Translations under genes and position numbers: made by a program
NCBI GenBank assembly: GCA_029782145.1
Contig: JAKOVH010000016.1
Coordinates: 248,001 to 312,000 of the forward strand
Direction of reading: 5' to 3'
Length of the DNA stretch: 64,000 bases
From: Actinomycetes bacterium
Lineage (GTDB): Bacteria; Actinomycetota; Acidimicrobiia; Acidimicrobiales; Acidimicrobilacustridaceae
Shown here: positions 58,799 through 64,000 of the stretch, one piece after another
Layout of the letters: each line of letters opens with the position of its first letter
Numbering within the stretch: position 1 is the first letter of the stretch
The notes under the pieces: generated by a model
Told to the model about the DNA's origin: nothing
Database searches by the model: none
What the model saw: only the letters and a program-made list of their open reading frames with translations

Positions 58799-59515
58799 TC
58801 ACGCCGAGGGCGGCAGCTCCACGGTGAAGGTGGCGATGTCGGTGGCCAGCCCGTGGCGGAGCGCCTCGAGGTTGGCGCCCCGGCAGTTCTGGCGGGTGAG
58901 GGCGAAGGCGTCGGGCCGGAGCCGCTCGGCCAGCTCGGCCGCGCACTCCACGGCGGCCGAGACGACGTCGTCGGCGGGCGCCAGGCGGTCGAGGTAGCCG
59001 GCGGCCACCGCGGCCTCGGGGTCGTAGATCGTGGCCAGGTTCACCGCCGCCGTGAACGCCGTGGTGGACAGCGACGAGCGCGCCAGCTCGACCCCGAAGC
59101 GGGGCACCGGCATGCCGATGGCCACCTCGTTGAGGCCGATCTTGAACGGGCCCTCGGCGCCGATGCGCACGTCGGCCGCCATCAAGAAGATGGCGCCCAT
59201 GGCGAGGGCGTGGCCGGTGCAGGCCAGCACCACCGGCGTCGGGTGGCCGTGGATCTCGAGGGCGAGGTCGGCGCCGGCCTGGAGCAGGTCACGGGCCGCC
59301 TCGGTGCTCGAGGTCATGGTGGCCAGGTCGAAGCCGGCCGAGAAGCGCCCGGGCCGCCCGGCGATGACGACGGCACCGGCCTCACCGGCGGCTCGCCCGA
59401 GCGCGTCGTGCAGGTCGGCGGCGAGCTGGTGGGAGATGGCGTTGGCCTTGCCGTCGTCGACGGTGACGACGGCGACGCGGTCCTGGAGCTCGTAGCGAAC
59501 GGCGGTCTCGGTCAT
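58799..59515 (-). CDS. enoyl-CoA hydratase/isomerase (crotonase) family protein
   Basis: The 238-residue crotonase has the CoA-binding segment AGRPGRFSAGFDL and the oxyanion region CTGHALAMGAIFLMAADVRIG. The two catalytic glutamates of typical hydratases are not both evident: in the second region it has IGLNEVAIGMPVP, which keeps one. It may act as an isomerase, hydrolase or another crotonase variant. A -10 box lies 6 bases before ATG 59515. The 112-base gap upstream of its stop, before the PAS kinase, holds a patch with CAAGATAGGG that might be the kinase promoter. Confidence 0.83.
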   Translation of the reverse strand: MTETAVRYELQDRVAVVTVDDGKANAISHQLAADLHDALGRAAGEAGAVVIAGRPGRFSAGFDLATMTSSTEAARDLLQAGADLALEIHGHPTPVVLACTGHALAMGAIFLMAADVRIGAEGPFKIGLNEVAIGMPVPRFGVELARSSLSTTAFTAAVNLATIYDPEAAVAAGYLDRLAPADDVVSAAVECAAELAERLRPDAFALTRQNCRGANLEALRHGLATDIATFTVELPPSA

Positions 59516-59521
59516 GGCCGC

Positions 59522-59527
59522 ACGCTA
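59522..59527 (-). promoter_or_regulatory. -10 box of a probable leaderless promoter for the crotonase gene
   Basis: On the minus strand TAGCGT lies 6 bases before ATG 59515. Confidence 0.5.
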
Positions 59528-59565
59528 CTCGTCGGTGCGGCGCACCGACCGCGGCCGCGGCCGCC

Positions 59566-60420
59566 TCAGCCCGGCAGCCGGGCCGCGCCCTTCTTCGGTC
59601 CGAAGGCGGCGCCGAGGGTGGCGTCGCTGAAGGCCTGGCCGGTCGGCAGGCCGGCGGCGAAGCGGTACAGGGCGGTGCGGTAGATGGCCCCCAGCGCGGC
59701 GAGCACCGAGCCCACCACGGCGACGTAGAGGAACAGCAGGGGCAGACCGACGAGGGGCAGGGCGGCGCTCACGATCCCGAACACCACCATCCCCGGCAGC
59801 ATCAACAGCAGGCCGAGGATCCCGAGGCCGCCCTGGGCGATGAGGTTCTCGCCCCAGGTCTGGCGCAGCAGCTGCGCCGAGCGCTTGACGGCGGCGATCG
59901 GGCCGAGCCCCTCCACGATGATGATGGGCACGGCCAGCCAGGTCACGACGTTCCAGGCGAACCCGAGGCTGCTGGCGACGATGTTGCCGAGGATGCCGCC
60001 GCGGCTGCGCAGCGACTGCAGGACGAGGCCGACGGTGGAGCTCAGCACGGCCCAGCCCACGAGCGAGCCGGCGCGGCTCATGGCCGTGCCGAGGGCGCTG
60101 TCGAGCGACGGGTCGCCGCCCTCGAGGCGCTCGTTGGCGCCGGCCACCAGGACGCCGGCGAAGAACTGGGCCACGATGCCGATCACGAACAGGCCCACCA
60201 CGCCGATGACGTAGGTGAGCGGCGTCGGCGAGAACGCGTCCTGGCCCGGTCGGGGGTCGGCGATGCGGTCGAGGGTGACGTACGCGCCTCCGCCGAACAG
60301 CACGGCGAGCACGCCGCAGCTCACGGCCGACAGCACGGGGACGGCGGCCAGCTCCTTGTCCTTCTTGAGGACGTCCAGGCTGGCCTTGGCGAGGTCGACG
60401 CTGTTGGAGAACTTGCCCAT
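59566..60420 (-). CDS. DUF6159-type multi-pass membrane protein
   Basis: The 284-residue protein has about six helices, with an N-terminal cytoplasmic segment (MGKFSNSVDLAKASLDVLKKDK) that matches this actinobacterial family. LAVPIIIVEGLGPIAAVKRSAQLLRQTWGEN in the middle, given here as landmarks VEGLGP and RSAQLLRQTWGEN, is its most conserved part. The function is unknown. ATG 60420 has TAGAAC six bases upstream on the minus strand, a weak -10 match. Confidence 0.72.
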   Translation of the reverse strand: MGKFSNSVDLAKASLDVLKKDKELAAVPVLSAVSCGVLAVLFGGGAYVTLDRIADPRPGQDAFSPTPLTYVIGVVGLFVIGIVAQFFAGVLVAGANERLEGGDPSLDSALGTAMSRAGSLVGWAVLSSTVGLVLQSLRSRGGILGNIVASSLGFAWNVVTWLAVPIIIVEGLGPIAAVKRSAQLLRQTWGENLIAQGGLGILGLLLMLPGMVVFGIVSAALPLVGLPLLFLYVAVVGSVLAALGAIYRTALYRFAAGLPTGQAFSDATLGAAFGPKKGAARLPG

Positions 60421-60541
60421 GGTCCGGTTCTATCGACCGGCGCACCGCGCCGCTTGACCGAGGTGGTCCGGACGGCCCAGCCTCGGGGTCGGCTGGCGTG
60501 ACGGTCGCGACGGAGCGACGGGGGCGCTGCCCGCCGGGGGC

Positions 60542-60547
60542 TAGCGT
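60542..60547 (+). promoter_or_regulatory. -10 box of a probable leaderless promoter for the alpha/beta hydrolase gene
   Basis: TAGCGT lies 8 bases before GTG 60556, with no Shine-Dalgarno sequence. The same hexamer serves prpE and, on the other strand, the crotonase gene. Confidence 0.5.
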
Positions 60548-60555
60548 CGCCGTCC

Positions 60556-61413
60556 GTGACCACGTTCGAGTTCCAGGGAACGGGCGGGATCCGCTTGGTC
60601 GGCGACGAGCGAGGGGAGCCGGAGGCGCCTCCCGTCGTGCTGCTGCACGGCGGGGGCCAGACCCGCCACTCGTGGGGCGGCACCGCCGACGCCCTCGCCG
60701 ACAAGGGCTGGCGCGCCTTCACCCTCGACGCCCGGGGGCACGGGGAGTCCGACTGGTCGCCCGAGCAGGACTACCGGCTGTCGAGCTTCGCCGGCGACGT
60801 CCGGGCGTTCGTCGAAGGGCCCCTCGGCCGCTCGCCGTTCCTGATCGGCGCCTCGCTCGGCGGGCTCACGTCGATCCTGCTCGCCGGCGAGATGGCACCC
60901 GGCATCGCCCGGGGCATCGTCCTGGTCGACATCATCCCCGACATGGAGCAGGCCGGCGCCGATCGCATCCAGCAGTTCATGGCGGCCAACGCCGCCACCG
61001 GGTTCGCGTCGCTGGAGGAGGTGGCCGACGCGGTGGCCGCCTACAACCCTCACCGCCCCCGGCCCACGGACCTCTCCGGCCTGCGCAAGAACGTGCGCGA
61101 GCGGGACGGCCGCTGGTACTGGCACTGGGACCCGGCGTTCGTGGGCGGCACCGCCGACCTGCCCCCGTCGGAGATCTCCGACCGTCCCCGTCTGAACGGG
61201 GCGGTCGCGACCATCGTGGCGGGCGGCACGCCGGTGATGCTGGTGCGCGGTCGGGTGAGCGACCTGGTGAGCGAGGAGAAGGCAGCGGCGTTCTGCGAGC
61301 GGTTCCCGAGCGTGGAGTTCGTCGACGTCTCCGGTGCCGGCCACATGGTCGCCGGCGACCGCAACGACGCCTTCACCGCCGCTGTCGTCGACTTCCTCGA
61401 CCGCCACGGCTGA
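60556..61413 (+). CDS. alpha/beta-fold hydrolase
   Basis: The 285-residue hydrolase has the oxyanion region LLHGGGQTRHSW, LDARGHGESDW, the nucleophile elbow IGASLGG (Ser near 96) and the histidine in GAGHMVAGD; the acid is probably in the MLVRGRVSDLV region. The layout fits peroxidase-like, lactonase or esterase members. No signal peptide is visible. It is divergent from the DUF6159 gene. The substrate is unknown. Confidence 0.85.
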   Translation: MTTFEFQGTGGIRLVGDERGEPEAPPVVLLHGGGQTRHSWGGTADALADKGWRAFTLDARGHGESDWSPEQDYRLSSFAGDVRAFVEGPLGRSPFLIGASLGGLTSILLAGEMAPGIARGIVLVDIIPDMEQAGADRIQQFMAANAATGFASLEEVADAVAAYNPHRPRPTDLSGLRKNVRERDGRWYWHWDPAFVGGTADLPPSEISDRPRLNGAVATIVAGGTPVMLVRGRVSDLVSEEKAAAFCERFPSVEFVDVSGAGHMVAGDRNDAFTAAVVDFLDRHG

Positions 61414-61430
61414 CACGAGGCCCGTCGCAT

Positions 61431-61471
61431 CGGTGGGCACGAGTCGCGCCGTGCGCGAGTCGTGCCCACCG
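61431..61471. repeat. 19-bp inverted repeat (hairpin) between codirectional genes
   Basis: Arms 61431-61449 and 61453-61471 pair over 19 bases with one G/G mismatch and a 3-base loop. The core GGTGGGCACGAGTCG is similar in length and in its GGGCAC core to the element at 6305-6356. It begins 17 bases after the hydrolase stop and may act as its terminator, or be a dispersed palindromic element. Confidence 0.7.
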
Positions 61472-61489
61472 GTCGCGGGTGCCCGTCGG

Positions 61490-61495
61490 TAGGGT
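61490..61495 (+). promoter_or_regulatory. -10 box of a probable leaderless promoter for the lipoprotein gene
   Basis: TAGGGT lies 6 bases before ATG 61502, just after the hairpin. Confidence 0.5.
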
Positions 61496-61501
61496 TCGCC
61501 C

Positions 61502-62563
61502 ATGGTGGCGGAGGGTGGAGCGGTACGTCGGGCTCGGACCGTCGCGGTCGGGCTGGTGTTGGTCGCCGCACTGGCGTCGTGCAGCAGCGGAGGAACCGGC
61601 TCCGAGGCCGATCCGGGGCCGGAGGGCGACGCTGCCTGGATCGCGGCGGAGCTGCCCCAGGTGCCGGACGGCATGCTGGTGTGCCAGGTCGACGAGCACT
61701 CGTCCATCGGACGGCGGGTGGCCTACGGATCGATCGCCGAAGGCGTCGGCGACAACTGCGAGGTCACCGTCACCGCGTCGACCTCGTTCTACGGGCTCAG
61801 CCTCGCCGACGCCATCGCGATGGCCGAGGCGAACCTCGTGGCGCCGCCGACGGGCACGGAGGTGAACGGGCACCCGGCCATGGTCGGCCCGATGACCGAC
61901 GAGGGGCGGACCTACGGCTACCGGGTCGGTTGGGAGCAGGCTCCCGGGCTCGTCGTCATGGTCGAGGACGCCAGGTACGTCGACGGCGAGCCGGTCGCCA
62001 CCGAGGAGTCGGCGCTCGACCTGGCGTCGCAGGTGGTCGGCATGGACCGCGCCCGGTGGGACGAGGCGGTGGTCGCCTACGACGCCTCCTACGAGTACTC
62101 GGGACCGCCGGACGATGCCACCCAGGAGGTGCTCGCCACGGGGGAGGTCGACGGCCGTCCGTGGACCCTGTCGGCGTGGGTCGCGCCGGACCGCTCGGGC
62201 GTCTCGGACTTCCGCTGCCTGGGCCTCCAGCACGCGGGCGAGGACACGGGGCCGGGATGTGCGACCGAGTGGGAGGTGCTCGGCGGCACCGGGTTCGTGA
62301 TCGGGTGGTCCGGTGCCGACGGAGAGCCGACGGTCAGGTCCGGGGTGAGCGCGGCACCCGTCTCGGGCGGGGAGGCCGGGCTGACCCCGGTGGCGGCGCA
62401 GACGTTTCCGGTCGAGGGCGCGGGCGCCCGGGTGTGGGTGGCGGTCGTGCCGACCGGTGCCTGCACGGTGGTGGTCGGGGACGCACCCCGGGCGGGTGCG
62501 TCCCCCCGCCAGCTGTGGCTGCTGCCGGGTGACCCTGGGGCAGCGGAGTGCGCCGGAGGCTGA
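61502..62563 (+). CDS. putative secreted lipoprotein, unknown
   Basis: The 353-residue protein has a lipoprotein signal: basic start, hydrophobic core and lipobox ALASC, with the cysteine near residue 27 followed by SSGG. The mature part is acidic, rich in G, A, V and D, with six further cysteines at wide spacing that suggest disulfides (landmarks LVCQVDEH, DNCEVTV, FRCLGLQ, PGCATEW, GACTVVV and AECAGG). No family is recognisable. It is probably attached to the outer face of the cell membrane. Confidence 0.7.
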   Translation: MVAEGGAVRRARTVAVGLVLVAALASCSSGGTGSEADPGPEGDAAWIAAELPQVPDGMLVCQVDEHSSIGRRVAYGSIAEGVGDNCEVTVTASTSFYGLSLADAIAMAEANLVAPPTGTEVNGHPAMVGPMTDEGRTYGYRVGWEQAPGLVVMVEDARYVDGEPVATEESALDLASQVVGMDRARWDEAVVAYDASYEYSGPPDDATQEVLATGEVDGRPWTLSAWVAPDRSGVSDFRCLGLQHAGEDTGPGCATEWEVLGGTGFVIGWSGADGEPTVRSGVSAAPVSGGEAGLTPVAAQTFPVEGAGARVWVAVVPTGACTVVVGDAPRAGASPRQLWLLPGDPGAAECAGG

Positions 62564-62640
62564 CGGACCGGCCCGATCGGTGGAGGTCGCTCCCGTGCGA
62601 GCGGATCGCCATCCACCGGTCCGGTGGCGGGCGGTCCGGC

Positions 62641-63498
62641 TCAGGCGGAGGTGGGCTCGGTGACGAAGTCGATGAGCTGCTCGACCGCGCCCACCAGCGC
62701 CGGTTCGAGGTCGGCGTAGCTCGACACCGAGCCGAGGATCTGCTTCCAGAACCGGCGGGGGTCGTCGACGCCGAGGCGGCGGCACACCCCCTCCTTCCAG
62801 CTCTCGCCCTTCGGCACGTCGGGCCAGGCCGGGATGCCGACGACCTTGGGCTTCACCGCCGCCCAGATGTCGACGAAGGGGTGGCCGGTGACGAGCACGT
62901 CGGGGTGGTCGACCCCGGCGGCGATCCGGGTCTCCTTGGAGTCGTCGACGAGGTGGTCGAGCAGGATGCCGAGGCGCCGGCCGGGCCGGGGGCCGAAGCC
63001 GCGCACGACCTCGACCAGGTTGTCGGCCCCCTCGAGCAGCTCGACCACCACGCCCTCGATGCGCAGGTCGTCGCCCCACACCTTCTCGACCAGCTCGGCG
63101 TCGTGCACCCCCTCGACGAGGATGCGGCTGGCCCGGGCGATGCGGGCGGGCGCTCCCGGCACGGCCACCGAGCCCGAGGCGGTGCGGACCGGTGCGGCGG
63201 CGGCCGGTCCCGCTGCCGGCTTGGGGCGCACCAGGGTGGCCCGGCGGCCGCCGACGTCGAAGGCGCCGTCGCGCAGGCGCGCCTTGTGGTCGCGGCCGTG
63301 GTCGTCGCGGATCGTGACGAACGCCTTGTCGCACGCCACCACGACGCCCTTCACGTGCGTGCCCCGCACGGCGACCTCGAGCCCCGGGTTGGCGGCGATC
63401 ACCGCGGGCGGCTTCTTCACCCGCGGGCCGTCGCCGTCGAGGTCGAGCGGCTCGGACAGGATGCCGCGCATGTAGGGCTTGGCGGGGCGGTCGGGCAC
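62641..63498 (-). CDS. DUF3097-family protein
   Basis: The 285-residue protein is typical of an actinobacterial family of unknown function. It has a conserved N-terminal strand region with VAVRGTHVKGVVV, then RILVEGVHDAELVEKVWGDDLR, LDHLVDDSKETRIA, VTGHPFVDIWAAVKP and GIPAWPDVPKG. The EGVHD and DDSKE motifs resemble a Toprim-like fold, so a nucleic-acid role is possible. GTG 63498 is five bases after the ABC ATPase stop and is chosen for that coupling; ATG nine codons later is the alternative. Confidence 0.82.
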   Translation of the reverse strand: MPDRPAKPYMRGILSEPLDLDGDGPRVKKPPAVIAANPGLEVAVRGTHVKGVVVACDKAFVTIRDDHGRDHKARLRDGAFDVGGRRATLVRPKPAAGPAAAAPVRTASGSVAVPGAPARIARASRILVEGVHDAELVEKVWGDDLRIEGVVVELLEGADNLVEVVRGFGPRPGRRLGILLDHLVDDSKETRIAAGVDHPDVLVTGHPFVDIWAAVKPKVVGIPAWPDVPKGESWKEGVCRRLGVDDPRRFWKQILGSVSSYADLEPALVGAVEQLIDFVTEPTSA

Positions 63499-63502
63499 GG
63501 GC

Positions 63503-64000
63503 TCAGTCGCCTCCGACGAGCTCGCGGATCTTCTCGGCGGTGACCTTGCCGTCGTAGACCAGCCCACCGTCCTGCAGCCCGATGCAGCGGGTGGCTCTGG
63601 GCACCAGGTCGAGCTGGTGGGTGGAGCACACGACCGTGGCGCCCTGCTCGACCACGTCGCCCAGGATCTCCACGAGGGTCTCCTGCCCCGGGGTGTCGAG
63701 GCCGACGAAGGGCTCGTCGACCAGCATCAGCCGGAACGGCCGGATGAGCCCGAGGATCAGGCCCGTCTTCTGCTTGAGGCCCCGGCTGAAGCGAGACGGG
63801 AGGTCGTCGACGCGGTCGGCGAGCCCGAACATCTCCACGAGGTCGTCGGCGTACTCCTCCCACTCCTGGGTCTGGTGCAGCCGAGCGACGTACTCGATGT
63901 GCTCACCGAGGCTGAGGTCGTCGTAGAGCACCGGGCTGTCGGGGAGGAAGGAGAGCGCGGCGCGGGCCTCGACCGTGCCCGACGGGTGGCCAGCGACGAA
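63503..64000 (-). CDS. ABC transporter ATP-binding protein, C-terminal part (partial)
   Basis: The frame is open from the window edge to a stop at 63503-63505 and shows 165 residues of an ATPase whose Walker A motif lies outside the window. Visible are LSFLPDSPVLYDDLSLGEH, a signature FSRGLKQKTGLILGL that resembles the ABC-2 efflux group, LMLVDEPFVGLD (Walker B and D-loop) and the STHQLD switch. It probably pairs with a membrane permease upstream. The DUF3097 gene follows after four bases. Confidence 0.85.
   Translation of the reverse strand, partial: FVAGHPSGTVEARAALSFLPDSPVLYDDLSLGEHIEYVARLHQTQEWEEYADDLVEMFGLADRVDDLPSRFSRGLKQKTGLILGLIRPFRLMLVDEPFVGLDTPGQETLVEILGDVVEQGATVVCSTHQLDLVPRATRCIGLQDGGLVYDGKVTAEKIRELVGGD

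Noticed and set aside
1..64000. Genomic island or mobile element
   Set aside because: I found no transposase, integrase, tRNA, direct-repeat boundary or obvious drop in GC content; the genes look like ordinary chromosomal content.

Overview
The window is very GC-rich, uses many GTG starts, and codes densely on both strands. MurT/GatD peptidoglycan amidation, a DUF3097 protein, an MpaB-type oxygenase, Tad-type pilus genes and an actinobacterial-style ECF transporter under a cobalamin riboswitch point to a high-GC Actinomycetota chromosome. The gene mix reminds me of Acidimicrobiia (Iamia/Ilumatobacter type), but that is an impression and not a proven placement. I see no rRNA, tRNA, CRISPR array, insertion sequence or prophage.

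Layout. 1-3750: the end of a MauE-like membrane gene, a Tat-exported Cys-rich protein resembling the methylamine dehydrogenase light chain with five ~102-residue repeats, and a MauD-like thioredoxin protein. 3.8-12.6 kb: propionyl-CoA synthetase, a membrane protein, gatD-murT divergent from an SGNH hydrolase, a lipid kinase, an unusual SDR and an MpaB-family oxygenase. 12.6-20.6 kb is B12-themed: a cobalamin riboswitch, a secreted anchored binding-protein candidate, the ECF T, A1A2 and S components, a hydroxyacid dehydrogenase, an SDR, and a CarH-like B12 photoreceptor regulator. 20.7-22.8 kb: a tail-anchored HEPN protein, a PH/SHOCT-like protein and a small acidic protein. 22.8-27.5 kb: an ABC1 kinase-bioA-bioF-bioD operon. 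27.6-30.7 kb: a TSUP exporter, a PiT phosphate transporter with its DUF47 partner, and a DUF1801 protein. 30.7-34.3 kb: an ECF sigma factor, a putative anti-sigma protein with PGQ repeats, and TadE- and TadG-like genes. 34.4-42.9 kb: a carboxylesterase, queC-queE, glycogen phosphorylase, a BCP peroxiredoxin, an orphan ParA with an overlapping membrane protein, and a tyrosine phosphatase. 42.9-46.6 kb: an acyl-CoA dehydrogenase, a zinc alcohol dehydrogenase, a UspA protein and a coiled-coil protein. 46.7-52.4 kb: an OmpR-type two-component system divergent from two secreted low-complexity proteins, ApbE, a ferric-reductase-like membrane protein and a UspA protein. 52.5-58.7 kb is a signalling block: a NarL-type regulator, its likely kinase, a REC-EAL protein and a multi-PAS kinase. 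58.8-64 kb: a crotonase, a DUF6159 membrane protein, an alpha/beta hydrolase, a lipoprotein, a DUF3097 protein and the end of an ABC ATPase.

Two expression habits recur. Genes inside operons are often joined by four-base GTGA stop/start overlaps. Many first genes carry a TAnnnT -10 hexamer only 6-10 bases before the start codon, which predicts leaderless mRNAs. The best candidates for under-described biology are the MauE/MauA-like/MauD-like set at the left edge, the riboswitch-controlled tethered corrinoid capture protein, the tail-anchored HEPN protein, the sigma/PGQ-repeat/Tad operon and the ApbE-centred redox cluster.
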